Assembly: GCF_042675645.1 (NCBI RefSeq)
Contig: NZ_JBHTJH010000017.1
Coordinates: 310,001 to 374,000, forward strand
Origin: Sungkyunkwania multivorans
GTDB taxonomy: Bacteria; Bacteroidota; Bacteroidia; Flavobacteriales; Flavobacteriaceae
DNA: 64,000 nt
Direction: 5' to 3'
Part shown: positions 17,632-26,818 of the stretch, piece after piece
Layout of the letters: the number at the start of each line of letters is the position of its first letter
Numbering within the stretch: position 1 is the first letter of the stretch
Made by a program: the position numbers and the translations under genes
Notes under the pieces: generated by a model
What the model was told of the DNA's origin: nothing
Database searches by the model: none
Seen by the model: the letters and a program-made list of their open reading frames with translations, nothing else

Positions 17632-18942
17632 TTAATGTATCACGGGTCGGCCAATTGAGCTATAGTAAAAACCTTCACTTTTCATTTCTTGAAGGTCATA
17701 CAAATTTCTACCATCGAAGATGACCGGTGTCTTTAATTGCTTTTTCATTCGCTTAAAATCGGGGAGCTTAAAGATACTCCACTCTGTACAAATAACCAGC
17801 GCTTCAGCATCCTCTAACGCGGTATACATATCCTTAGCAAAGGAAATCTTGTTTCCCAACTTACGTTTCACGTTTGGCATGGCTTCAGGATCGTAGGAAA
17901 CTATATCTGCTCCAAGTTTAAGAAGATCGCGTATCATATCTAAAGAAGAGGCCTCTCTTATATCATCGGTTTCAGGTTTAAAGGCCAGTCCCCAGATAGC
18001 GATTTTCTTTCCTTTCAGGGCTCCGCCAAAATAATCCATGATCTTTGGGACGAGCGCCACTTTCTGAGATCTATTAACGTCGATAACCGCTTCTAAAAGC
18101 TTAAAATTGTAGTGTTCTTCCTTTCCAGATTTGTGCAAGGCTTTCACATCTTTTGGAAAGCATGAACCTCCGTATCCTATTCCTGGGAAAAGGAATCTGT
18201 TTCCAATACGTGAATCTGCCCCCATTCCTATTCTAACCATGTCAACATCTGCTCCGACGCGCTCACAAAAATTAGCGACTTCATTGATAAAGGTGATCTT
18301 GGTAGCCAAAAAAGAGTTGGAGGCATATTTGGTAAGTTCGGATGACTTCTCATCCATGATGAGCAGTCTACTCCCCATTTGCGTGTAGGGCTTGTATATT
18401 TTCTTGAGCAATTGGATGGCTCTTTCGGAATCGGTACCAATGATGATCCGCTCTGGCTTAAGAAAGTCGCCTACGGCATATCCTTCTCGAAGAAATTCTG
18501 GGTTGGAAACCACGTCAAATTCTTGATCCGTGTGTTTTGAGATCGTTTTTCTCACCAGGTCAGCTGTGCCCACTGGCACGGTACTCTTCCCAACGATCAC
18601 CTTATAATCAGTGATCATCTTGCCGATATCTTCGGCAACGCCTAATACATAGGATAGGTCTGCAGCACCGTCCTCATCTTCGGGCGTCGGCAAGGCCAAG
18701 AATATGATGGTCCCATGATCTAAACCTTCCTTTATCGAAGTGGTGAAGTTGAGACGTCCACTCTTTATGTTTTTTGCAAAGAGGACCTCTAATTGAGGCT
18801 CGTAGATAGGAACCTTCCCTTTTTTCATCAAGTTGACCTTTTCCTCATTGATGTCCACACATAAAACATCATTTCCTGTTTCTGCGAGACATGTTCCTGT
18901 TACCAGGCCTACGTATCCTGTTCCTATGACGGTTATTTTCAT
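17632..18942 (-). CDS. ugd: UDP-glucose 6-dehydrogenase
   Basis: A 436-residue NAD-dependent enzyme oxidising UDP-glucose to UDP-glucuronate. The N-terminal NAD site reads GTGYVGLVTG, and the catalytic cysteine C261 lies in GYGGSCFPKDV. A hinge motif EVANFC and a C-terminal UDP-binding domain are also present. It supplies uronic acid for the polysaccharide. The gap of 160 bases upstream may hold its own promoter. Confidence 0.93.
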   Translation of the reverse strand: MKITVIGTGYVGLVTGTCLAETGNDVLCVDINEEKVNLMKKGKVPIYEPQLEVLFAKNIKSGRLNFTTSIKEGLDHGTIIFLALPTPEDEDGAADLSYVLGVAEDIGKMITDYKVIVGKSTVPVGTADLVRKTISKHTDQEFDVVSNPEFLREGYAVGDFLKPERIIIGTDSERAIQLLKKIYKPYTQMGSRLLIMDEKSSELTKYASNSFLATKITFINEVANFCERVGADVDMVRIGMGADSRIGNRFLFPGIGYGGSCFPKDVKALHKSGKEEHYNFKLLEAVIDVNRSQKVALVPKIMDYFGGALKGKKIAIWGLAFKPETDDIREASSLDMIRDLLKLGADIVSYDPEAMPNVKRKLGNKISFAKDMYTALEDAEALVICTEWSIFKLPDFKRMKKQLKTPVIFDGRNLYDLQEMKSEGFYYSSIGRPVIH

Positions 18943-18968
18943 TTAAGCCTATGAGATGTTAACTATGT

Positions 18969-18976
18969 CAAAAATA
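18969..18976 (-). promoter_or_regulatory. Candidate -7 box TATTTTTG before ugd
   Basis: On the minus strand TATTTTTG matches TAnnTTTG 26 bases upstream of the ugd ATG. No suitably spaced -33 TTG was found. It could be an internal operon promoter. Confidence 0.3.
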
Positions 18977-19020
18977 GCTATAAATTTTTACCTGTACCGA
19001 TTAAGCCGAGTAACTCTAAT

Positions 19021-19075
19021 GCTCTAGATAGAAGAATTTATGTACTGTTGTCTTACCGTCAGAAGATTCTAGAGC
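19021..19075 (-). terminator. Weak inverted repeat between the PglF-like gene and ugd
   Basis: GCTCTAGA (19021-19028) and TCTAGAGC (19068-19075) form 8-base arms around a 39-base loop, 28 bases after the stop of the PglF-like gene. There is no T-run. It might be an attenuator or a chance palindrome. Confidence 0.2.
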
Positions 19076-19102
19076 GATCATTATTTAGGTGAAGTGTGTT
19101 CG

Positions 19103-21118
19103 CTATGATACACTCTTATGAAGCTTTTTTACAACATCCAGTTCTACATACATCGAATTCATGCTCTTGTACTCTGGTATCAATTGTTTCATTTTTGAAA
19201 TGGCGTGTTCTTTTTTCCCTTCTTTGGAATAGTTGATCACTTCCTTGATGGCCTCATCAACTTGCTTATAATGTTTTGTCACCTCTCTGGCGATCATTAT
19301 CTTATCGTTATAGGTTGGGAGTGTGGTCGCCTTGTCGCTTAGCAACTCTTCGTAAAGTTTCTCTCCTGGTCGTAATCCTGTGATCTCGATCTTTATTTCC
19401 TCATCTGGGGTAAAGCCAGCCAAGCGTATCATCTTTTTGGCAAGATCGATGATTTTGACCGCCTCGCCCATGTCAAAAATAAAGATCTCGCCTCCTTTAC
19501 CCATGGCGCCGGCTTCCAGCACCAAATTACAAGCCTCTGGGATGGTCATAAAATACCTAATGATATCGGGATGGGTGATCGTTACTGGACCTCCCTCTTC
19601 AATTTGCTTCTTAAACAACGGGACTACAGAACCATTCGAGCCCAGCACGTTTCCAAACCTGGTGGTGATAAAGTTTGTAGTTCTTTCGCGGTTTTGCTCT
19701 TTGTTGTGGTAATGTAGTGATTGCACATACATCTCTGCTGCTCGCTTTGATGCTCCCATAACATTGCTGGGGTTTACAGCCTTATCTGTAGAGATCATCA
19801 CAAAAGTTCTGACACCGTGACGAACTGAGAGATCCGCCAAGTTCTTGGAGCCTTCAATATTCACAGAAATAGCCTCGCAAGGGTTGTTCTCCATCAGTGG
19901 CACATGCTTATATGCGGCGGCATGGTATACCACTTCGGGTTTGTATTGACTGAATATCATGTCCATTCGGGCAACGTTGCCTACATCGGCGATGATCACT
20001 TCAAAATTGAGTTTTGGAAACTTTGCCTTCAGCTCTAGATGTAGTTGATGCAAAGGAGTCTCAGCTTGGTCGACGATGATCAGTTTCTTTGGATCGTACT
20101 TTGATATCTGCCTTACGATCTCGCTGCCGATAGACCCTGCTCCTCCTGTGACGAGGATGCTTTTCTGTCGCAGTTGTTTTATGATGGATACATTGTCCAA
20201 TACTATCGGCTCTCGGGCCAAAAGATCTTCTATCTGAATATTCTTTATCTGTCTAGAGAAATCGAACGAATCCTGTTTCATCTCGGAAACCAATGGTGCT
20301 CTAAAGACCTTGAATCCGTTTTCTAGACAATCGTCGACGATCTCGAACTTCTTGCTCTTGCTGAGTTCATCATCGACCAACAATAATGCGTCTGCGTTGT
20401 GTTTTCTAAGGAGTACCGATGCTCTTCTAGTCGAATAGAGAATGGGCACATCCAATATTTTTTGTTTTGAATTTTTTGATTGCTCTTCGATAAATCCCAA
20501 AATTTCAAATCGTTGAAACTTTTGTGATTTTAAGGCCGCAGCGATCGAGATAGCATAAGGACTAGAACTAAAGACCAATACTCGTGTTGGCTTACCAGTG
20601 CTATTGATGTTGAGGAAGGATTCGAATACTTGCTTTACCAGTATTCGATATAGAAATAATATAGAGAACGAAATGGAAAAATAGATGATCAGCTCTGGGG
20701 TAACGAACAATTTCTTGCTCGCAAAAACCGTAATGACCCCACTAGCGACCCATAGACTTATAAAGGTAAAGAATGACGACAGAAAAATTTTGATAGCATC
20801 CGTAAATGTAGAATGGCGTATCAATCCTGAATAGGTTCTAAAAATGTAGAAAAAGACCAAATTGGTAAAAAGCAAGATCCCAAGTCTTGTGATATTCGAC
20901 AAGAAGGTTTTAAAGTCTAGGCTCTGCAATATGAAATAGGTCAACAAAGCTGACAGTAGGCATATGAGAAGGTCGCCAAATAATACGGCCCAACGTGGAA
21001 GATAACCCAAGTTGTTAAAATTGATTCTTTTATTTGCTGACGTCATTACATCCTTAAAGGAATCAATTACTTTGGTTAGGAACTGCTCTTCAGTCTTACT
21101 CTTTAGTTTTTTCATCAT
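19103..21118 (-). CDS. Membrane-bound UDP-GlcNAc C4,6-dehydratase (PglF/WbpM-like)
   Basis: A 671-residue protein of the CapD/FlaA1 class. Four transmembrane helices span residues ~45-155, followed by a first Rossmann-like domain (~178-290). The catalytic NAD domain has VTGGAGSIGSE (323-333) and the Met-x3-Lys active site M454/K458 in NVMGASKRAAEM; this SMK form replaces SYK in the large dehydratases. It makes UDP-4-keto-6-deoxy-GlcNAc, the substrate for the PglE-like aminotransferase encoded next to it. The pair belongs with PglD and PglC. Confidence 0.9.
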   Translation of the reverse strand: MMKKLKSKTEEQFLTKVIDSFKDVMTSANKRINFNNLGYLPRWAVLFGDLLICLLSALLTYFILQSLDFKTFLSNITRLGILLFTNLVFFYIFRTYSGLIRHSTFTDAIKIFLSSFFTFISLWVASGVITVFASKKLFVTPELIIYFSISFSILFLYRILVKQVFESFLNINSTGKPTRVLVFSSSPYAISIAAALKSQKFQRFEILGFIEEQSKNSKQKILDVPILYSTRRASVLLRKHNADALLLVDDELSKSKKFEIVDDCLENGFKVFRAPLVSEMKQDSFDFSRQIKNIQIEDLLAREPIVLDNVSIIKQLRQKSILVTGGAGSIGSEIVRQISKYDPKKLIIVDQAETPLHQLHLELKAKFPKLNFEVIIADVGNVARMDMIFSQYKPEVVYHAAAYKHVPLMENNPCEAISVNIEGSKNLADLSVRHGVRTFVMISTDKAVNPSNVMGASKRAAEMYVQSLHYHNKEQNRERTTNFITTRFGNVLGSNGSVVPLFKKQIEEGGPVTITHPDIIRYFMTIPEACNLVLEAGAMGKGGEIFIFDMGEAVKIIDLAKKMIRLAGFTPDEEIKIEITGLRPGEKLYEELLSDKATTLPTYNDKIMIAREVTKHYKQVDEAIKEVINYSKEGKKEHAISKMKQLIPEYKSMNSMYVELDVVKKLHKSVS

Positions 21119-21193
21119 ACAAGTTCGATCCTACACTGGTGTAAAAGTACTAAAATAATGTTAAAGGCATGTATAATGAGAGATCGAAGCCGT

Positions 21194-22333
21194 TTAAACT
21201 GCTGAAATAATGCCGATTAATGCATTTTTGATACGCTCAAGCTGTTCTTTGGTAGTGTTCGATCCAGACGGAAGGCAAAGTCCTTGATCGAAGAGTGTCT
21301 CCGATACTTTTTCACCATAGTAGGGACATTCAGAAAAAACAGGCTGCAAATGCATCGGTTTCCAGAGTGGCCGAGACTCGATGTGCTCCTTTTCAAGACC
21401 CAATCGTAGGTATTCCCTGTCTACTTTGCGGGCTATCACTCTTCCGAAAACAATCGCTGTGAGCCAATGATTAGAATACGACGCATCATCGAGCTCTGTG
21501 AGAACAGAAACTTCGTCTATATCTTCAAATACCTCCTGGTAGAAAGCATTCATCTTTCTTCTTAACGCAACGTGTTCGTCCAGCACTAACATCTGCCCTC
21601 TTCCTATGCCCGCCGCAATGTTGCTGAGTCGATAATTATACCCTATGTGACTATGTTGGTAGTGAGGAGCTGCATCTCTGGCCTGCGTGGCCAAAAAAAT
21701 AGCTTTTTGCTTTGCCTCTTCTGTTTTGGTAACTAAAGCGCCACCGCCAGAGGTGGTGATGATCTTGTTTCCATTGAAGGAGAGGATGGCATAATCTCCA
21801 AAAGTGCCGCACTTTTGACCGTTACAGCTACTTCCCAATGCTTCGGCACTGTCTTCGATTATAGGGATATCATAGGTGTCGGCTATTGCGCGAATCTCAT
21901 TTACCTTATATGGCATTCCATACAAATGCACAGCGATGATCGCCTTTGGTCTTTTCCCTTTTTTTATCCTATCCTTAATGGCCTCTTCCAAAAATTGAGG
22001 AGACATATTCCAAGTATCTGGCTCGCTATCCACAAATATGGGCGTGGCTCCCTGATATACGATAGGATTGGCCGAGGCCGAAAAGGTCATACTCTGACAA
22101 ATTACCTCATCTCCTTGCTTCACGCCAATTAAAATAAGCGCCAAATGCAAGGCCGCTGTCCCCGAGCTCAAGGCCGCCACATGCACATCGTTTCCGAGAT
22201 ACCTCTCCAAGTCTTGTTCAAATCCCGTCACATTAGGACCAAGTGGGGCTATCCAATTCGCATCAAAGGCTTCTTTAATAAACCGTTGTTCCTCTCCTCC
22301 CATATGGGGTGATGAAAGCCATATTTTATCCAT
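21194..22333 (-). CDS. DegT/DnrJ/EryC1-type sugar aminotransferase (PglE-like)
   Basis: A 379-residue PLP enzyme. The pyridoxal lysine is K190 in SFNGNKIITTSGGGAL, and ALSSGTAALHLAL binds the cofactor phosphate. The opening IWLSSPHMGGEEQRFIKEAF matches PglE/LegC-like enzymes, which aminate C4 of UDP-4-keto-6-deoxy-GlcNAc. It overlaps the acetyltransferase gene by 8 bases and lies next to the dehydratase, so the route to a UDP-bacillosamine-type sugar is complete here. Confidence 0.9.
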   Translation of the reverse strand: MDKIWLSSPHMGGEEQRFIKEAFDANWIAPLGPNVTGFEQDLERYLGNDVHVAALSSGTAALHLALILIGVKQGDEVICQSMTFSASANPIVYQGATPIFVDSEPDTWNMSPQFLEEAIKDRIKKGKRPKAIIAVHLYGMPYKVNEIRAIADTYDIPIIEDSAEALGSSCNGQKCGTFGDYAILSFNGNKIITTSGGGALVTKTEEAKQKAIFLATQARDAAPHYQHSHIGYNYRLSNIAAGIGRGQMLVLDEHVALRRKMNAFYQEVFEDIDEVSVLTELDDASYSNHWLTAIVFGRVIARKVDREYLRLGLEKEHIESRPLWKPMHLQPVFSECPYYGEKVSETLFDQGLCLPSGSNTTKEQLERIKNALIGIISAV

Positions 22334-22949
22334 CGATATTCTTTTTATACTTTACAATTCTTCCTGGCACGCCAACGACGACCGCATGATCGGGCACATC
22401 TTGAAGAACAACGCTTCCCGCTCCGATGATTGCCCATTTCCCTATGGTAATATTGGGGAGTACACTTGCCCCGATACCGAGATGTGTGCCTTCGCCTACT
22501 TTCACGTTTCCTGCCAAGGTGCTATTGGGTGAAATATGAACATAATCCTCTATGATACAGTCATGCTCTACTACCGAAGCGGTATTTATGATACAGTGTT
22601 TTCCGATCATACTTCCAGGGTTGATCACAACGCCAGCCATCACCACACTCCCTTCACCAATGTCAGATTGAGGCGCAATGATCGCAGACGAATGTATGGC
22701 CTTGACAAATGTTGCCTGATGTCTTTTTGTTATAGCCTTTCTTATAAGATTATTCCCTACGGTAACGATCATGGGGTATTGCGCATCCCATGCTTTTGGA
22801 CCAATTACTGGAACCCCTTCAAAAAGCGTCCCTTCCTTTTTTTTGTCTTCATCTATAAAGACCAATGACACCTCGGATAGCCGTGATTCAATGGCTTGTT
22901 TTACCACCTTGCCTTGTCCGCTGGCTCCAAAAAGATATATTTTTTCCAT
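22326..22949 (-). CDS. Sugar O/N-acetyltransferase of the PglD/NeuD class
   Basis: A 207-residue enzyme. A small Rossmann-like N-terminal domain (LFGASGQGKVVKQAIE) is followed by a left-handed beta-helix of hexapeptide repeats from about residue 90. The likely catalytic histidine lies in VVEHDCII. The C-terminal AVVVGVPGRIVK closes the fold. It would acetylate the 4-amino group made by the PglE-like enzyme. The start shares one base with the stop of the pglC-like gene. Confidence 0.9.
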   Translation of the reverse strand: MEKIYLFGASGQGKVVKQAIESRLSEVSLVFIDEDKKKEGTLFEGVPVIGPKAWDAQYPMIVTVGNNLIRKAITKRHQATFVKAIHSSAIIAPQSDIGEGSVVMAGVVINPGSMIGKHCIINTASVVEHDCIIEDYVHISPNSTLAGNVKVGEGTHLGIGASVLPNITIGKWAIIGAGSVVLQDVPDHAVVVGVPGRIVKYKKNIDG

Positions 22950-23554
22950 TAGCTTCCTTTAAAACGTTCTGTCGTGGCCATATTCTCTGTGTTGATGCCT
23001 TCGCTCTTAAATACTTTGAGGATGGTGAGGTAGAGGATCTTCACGTCCAGTTTAAAGCTAAGGTTCCTAACATACCACACATCATATTCAAATTTTTTTT
23101 CCCACGAAATGGCATTTCTCCCATTTACCTGTGCCCAACCAGTGATGCCTGGCCTCAAAAGATGTCTTTCTTTCTGCTGTGCATTGTAAAGTGGTAAATA
23201 TTCTACGAGCAAGGGTCTTGGTCCTATTAAGCTCATTTCGCCCTTTAACACGTTGATCAGTTGTGGAATTTCATCGATAGAGGTCTTTCGGACGAGCATT
23301 CCTAGTTTGGTGAGTCTTTCTTCATCGGACAAAAGGTTTCCATCGGCATCTTTCTTGTCGTTCATGGTCTTAAACTTGATGATGCTAAAGATCTTCTCAT
23401 GAAGCCCCGGTCTTCTCTGAAAAAAGAAGGGTTTGCCGTTATTGGCAAAAAAAAGTCCGATGGTGGCGATCAAAAAAATAGGGGAAAGTATGGCAAATGC
23501 CAACAGTGCAACAATGAAGTCGAGTATTCTTTTTATAAAACTTCGGTATATCAT
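22949..23554 (-). CDS. Short priming phosphoglycosyltransferase (PglC-like)
   Basis: A 201-residue monotopic enzyme that puts a diacetamido-sugar phosphate on undecaprenyl phosphate. One N-terminal re-entrant membrane helix ([17 protein letters not shown]) is followed by KFKTMND, the [10 protein letters not shown] region, [10 protein letters not shown] and [15 protein letters not shown] chose ATG 23554 ([13 protein letters not shown]), which matches PglC N-termini; an in-frame TTG at 23584 overlaps a promoter-like box. Together with PglD and PglE it forms a bacillosamine-type initiation set. Confidence 0.9.
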   Translation of the reverse strand: MIYRSFIKRILDFIVALLAFAILSPIFLIATIGLFFANNGKPFFFQRRPGLHEKIFSIIKFKTMNDKKDADGNLLSDEERLTKLGMLVRKTSIDEIPQLINVLKGEMSLIGPRPLLVEYLPLYNAQQKERHLLRPGITGWAQVNGRNAISWEKKFEYDVWYVRNLSFKLDVKILYLTILKVFKSEGINTENMATTERFKGS

Positions 23555-23581
23555 GCTAGGCGACTCGCTCTTTTTCGGCTC

Positions 23582-23589
23582 CAAAGATA
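23582..23589 (-). promoter_or_regulatory. Candidate -7 box TATCTTTG before the pglC-like gene
   Basis: TATCTTTG on the minus strand matches TAnnTTTG and lies 27 bases upstream of ATG 23554. It sits in the 121-base gap that follows the GT4 gene, the longest break in this part of the operon. No well-spaced -33 TTG was seen. Confidence 0.35.
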
Positions 23590-23675
23590 TAGTAAAATGA
23601 CATTACCCCATTTTTTACATCAAAAAAACTATTGTTCGCCAAAACCCCTGCTCAAAAAATGGTATGTGACGCTTC

Positions 23676-24929
23676 TCATCTATTTCGGCCATTGACCGAT
23701 TCTAAATGTTCTAAATATTTTTGTGCTAACGCAAGCCTGTCAAAATGTTTCTTCGCATAGTGATAACCATTGTCGCCCATCTCCTCGATCTCTTCTGGGC
23801 TTTTACCGAGCAGCAGCTGCACTCCTTCAGCTATTTTATCGGTGTCTTCGGGCGGTACGAATACACCGCATTTTGCGGCTTCGATCAATTGCCTTGAAAC
23901 GCCATCGATAGCCAGTAGTACTGGCTTTTTACAGGACATATAGTCGAAGGTTTTGTTGGAATAGATCGTTTTGAAGGTGTCGACCTTCTTTAGTACCGAA
24001 GCACCAACGTCAGAAGCTAATATATATTTGAAAACCTCTTCCTTTGAAACGGGGTCTCTAAAGATGACGTTGTCCAAACCTCTAGCACGCACCTGTTCTT
24101 GAAGCATCTCCTTTTGCATTCCCGCACCGATAAGTTGAAATATAACGTTGGTGTCTGTTAGCTTTTCAGCGGCATCGACCAACTGGATGAGGTGATTTGC
24201 AACACCATGAGCGCCAACATAGGTGATGACAAAACTACCCTCAAGTCCCAGATCCTTCTTGAATTTCAATTTGTCAAAAGATCGTTGAACCCCATCGGAT
24301 AGGCTAAAATCGGCAGCATTGGGAATAAAGATCACCTTTTCTTTTGGAACCTCTTTATCATGGATCAGTTTTTCTTTGAAAGCGGGTGTTAGCACATTGA
24401 TCAACTTGGCTTTTTTATAGATGAATTTTTCAAACCAATACGCAAACTTGATGATCCATTTGTTCTTCAGTACTCCTGTATCGATCGCAGACTCTGGCCA
24501 AAGGTCCCTGATCTCAAAAACAAAGGGGGTTCTCTTTAATCGCGACAACACATAGGCCGTTATCCCAACAAACAAAGGTGGAGAGGTTACCAAGATCACG
24601 TCGTACGTTCCGCTGGTCTTAAAGGCCCCGGCATAGATACTTGAGAAAACAAAGGAGAAGTAGGCCCATAGTCGCCCTAAGAAGCTCACGTTATAACTCT
24701 CGGAGACATGACAGCGAAGTATTTTGACATCTTTGTGATACTGCTCGTCCTTAAAAACGAACTTTCCTTTGTATTTTGGAGGTTTTTTACCAGTAGCATA
24801 ATGGACCATCCCAGCGATGACCGTGACCTCATTCCCTTGGTCTGCCCAGATCTTGGCCATTTCATTGAACCTCGACCCTCCTCCTTCTCCCTTCTCTAAA
24901 AAGTATTGATGAATGAGTAGAATTCTCAT
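23676..24929 (-). CDS. Glycosyltransferase family 4 (WbuB-like)
   Basis: A 417-residue GT-B transferase. The N-terminal acceptor domain starts MRILLIHQYFLEKGEGGGSR and the C-terminal donor domain has VITYVGAHGVANH. The later SNKTFDYMSCKKPVLLAIDG holds the nucleotide-sugar-binding region. WbuB-like enzymes add an N-acetyl-amino sugar as an early step of repeat-unit assembly. It shares one base with the heparinase-like gene upstream. Confidence 0.88.
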   Translation of the reverse strand: MRILLIHQYFLEKGEGGGSRFNEMAKIWADQGNEVTVIAGMVHYATGKKPPKYKGKFVFKDEQYHKDVKILRCHVSESYNVSFLGRLWAYFSFVFSSIYAGAFKTSGTYDVILVTSPPLFVGITAYVLSRLKRTPFVFEIRDLWPESAIDTGVLKNKWIIKFAYWFEKFIYKKAKLINVLTPAFKEKLIHDKEVPKEKVIFIPNAADFSLSDGVQRSFDKLKFKKDLGLEGSFVITYVGAHGVANHLIQLVDAAEKLTDTNVIFQLIGAGMQKEMLQEQVRARGLDNVIFRDPVSKEEVFKYILASDVGASVLKKVDTFKTIYSNKTFDYMSCKKPVLLAIDGVSRQLIEAAKCGVFVPPEDTDKIAEGVQLLLGKSPEEIEEMGDNGYHYAKKHFDRLALAQKYLEHLESVNGRNR

Positions 24930-26818
24930 TAAGCTTTATCGATTTTGATTGTTGTAACAATAGTACCCGAACTGGAAGTAAAGGTACGTCTAGGTGATCT
25001 TTCTTTGACTCCGTAGTATCCTGAATACCATTTTTCGTCATTAAGCGGCTGGAGCTCGTTCCCATTTAGATCCTTGGCAACGATCTCCACATCGTCTTCA
25101 TGTTCTGGGTCTAGATGCCAATATTGAAAGATGGGCCTGTCGCCAGTATTTTTAACCTCATCGACAACCGTCCAATGTGCTTTCCCCTGCTGTTTTTTGA
25201 CCGTTCGAACATGTTCGATGTCTTTGCCCAAATGTCTAAAAGCCGTTATCTTTCCTTTAAAATGAAACCTTCCTTCTTCTTTGTTGAGGACAGCGACCGC
25301 TTTTTTCACCCATTTGAACCAGATGAATCTGCTTCCCTTCAGCATTTGATCCTCACCGTCTACACTTATAGTGTTATGTCCTTCGCAACCATTAAAATAT
25401 GCAATGTCTTCTTGTTTTGTATTGTATTTATAGGAGCCGGCATCTCTAAGATAATTGATGCCTTGGTGCCATATATCCAAATGTAAGTTGTCTGATTGAG
25501 AAGGGCGATCCTGGTATTTTCCGCATCGAATAAAGGTCTTTGTACTTTCCTCTTGTATGATATAATAACCTCCCTTTTCAAAGGTATTCATCTCATTGGG
25601 ATACTCATAAGGAATTTGAGAAGGTACTATTCCTAACCAATAAGCGCTTTCGTGAATCTCGTATGCCTCCTTATAAAGCACCGATCTAAGGTCGTCTAGT
25701 TGCGAACTATAATTGCGGTAGTCGTCGTCCGTCAACTTAAAGAAAAGCGCACCATCATTGGCGCCGTAATTTGGAAGCTGTTTTGTGACAGGGTCGGTAC
25801 AGGCATCAAGGAACTGAAGGGACTTTTTGGCTCTCTCGTAAACCACAGGGTTCCATTTGTCGTCGTTCAATTCGGCTAGGCGTATCCCATACGTCAGCAA
25901 CTGAACGGCAACTCTGTGATAGTTCATCGAATATTGAAGAAAGGTGCCATCTTCATAGATCTGATAGGCGATCTCCTGCTCGAACCATTTTTTCCCTTTT
26001 TTGTTCCACGTCCTCGTATCTGGAATAAAGGGAAATAGCTTGTTGGAAAGGTAAAGCATCAAGGTTTCCGTCAACGCGTGATTGTTTCTTACAGCGATTC
26101 TCGAAAAATGAATATTTCGATATACATGATCTAATTGCCAGTATATCGAATTCATTATTTTTTTGAAGAGTCCCTCGGTGAGGTTTTCGGAGTCTTTGTA
26201 GTAATAAAGAGCAAAGGTCCAATTGAGAATTCGCAAACTCGTTTCTTGGCTGCATTTGTAATTCGGTCCCAAATTGATGGGGTTCTTATCTATAAAGTCT
26301 TCAATCTCGCCGAATACTAATTTGGACTGGTCTTCTTCAAAATGATAATCGTAACGTATGATATCGAACAAGAATGAGAATCGGGCTTTCTCCCATACGT
26401 ATTTGATATCTCCTGCCTCTTTAGAGAGGTCTTCGATCTGCGACCAATGCTTAGCGATATCGTATTTATATCCCGTTGCCGGGTTTGTTATCCAATCGTA
26501 ATTTTTTCCTAGATCGATTTCTAGTTTATTAAAGAACACCAATATTCCCTTTTGTAAGTTCTCGTTTATCGATTTTAATTCTTCCGACCTCCGTTTTGGT
26601 AGCCCATGTATGTCCTTTCCATAGAAAAAGAAAGGAGGCAGTTCTTTCTTCCAGTCTTCTAAAGAGATGAACTCTTTGAAAGGAGGATTTGTAGGAAAGG
26701 TTCTCGTTTGCCAGTGTAATTTGGTCATTATGGTGTGATATGACCTAAACAACAGATATCTGGGGCCCATATTTTTGATGAAGTCGAGAATATTTAGGAA
26801 TTGCCCCATCGCGATCAA
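24929..26818 (-). CDS. Heparinase II/III family protein, no signal peptide (module A)
   Basis: A 629-residue protein with an alpha-toroid N-terminal two-thirds and a beta-sandwich C-terminal third, the heparinase II/III (alginate lyase) fold. Candidate active-site segments are VRNNHALTETL near residue 240, FLQYSMNYHRVAV near 295, NYGANDGALFF near 350 and CEGHNTISVDG near 475. No signal peptide or lipobox is visible, which is unusual for a polysaccharide lyase. It overlaps the formyltransferase gene by 4 bases. Within a biosynthetic operon it may modify or edit a lipid-linked uronate-containing glycan. Not close in sequence to its counterpart at 37744-39681. Confidence 0.85.
   Translation of the reverse strand: MIAMGQFLNILDFIKNMGPRYLLFRSYHTIMTKLHWQTRTFPTNPPFKEFISLEDWKKELPPFFFYGKDIHGLPKRRSEELKSINENLQKGILVFFNKLEIDLGKNYDWITNPATGYKYDIAKHWSQIEDLSKEAGDIKYVWEKARFSFLFDIIRYDYHFEEDQSKLVFGEIEDFIDKNPINLGPNYKCSQETSLRILNWTFALYYYKDSENLTEGLFKKIMNSIYWQLDHVYRNIHFSRIAVRNNHALTETLMLYLSNKLFPFIPDTRTWNKKGKKWFEQEIAYQIYEDGTFLQYSMNYHRVAVQLLTYGIRLAELNDDKWNPVVYERAKKSLQFLDACTDPVTKQLPNYGANDGALFFKLTDDDYRNYSSQLDDLRSVLYKEAYEIHESAYWLGIVPSQIPYEYPNEMNTFEKGGYYIIQEESTKTFIRCGKYQDRPSQSDNLHLDIWHQGINYLRDAGSYKYNTKQEDIAYFNGCEGHNTISVDGEDQMLKGSRFIWFKWVKKAVAVLNKEEGRFHFKGKITAFRHLGKDIEHVRTVKKQQGKAHWTVVDEVKNTGDRPIFQYWHLDPEHEDDVEIVAKDLNGNELQPLNDEKWYSGYYGVKERSPRRTFTSSSGTIVTTIKIDKA

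Noticed and set aside
23555..23584. TTG start for the PglC-like gene
   Set aside because: The charged extension is not seen in PglC enzymes and the codon overlaps a promoter-like box; ATG 23554 fits the membrane helix.
23609..23664. Terminator between the GT4 and PglC-like genes from CCATTTTTT and AAAAAATGG
   Set aside because: Arms are A/T-rich, the loop is long, and no T-run follows.
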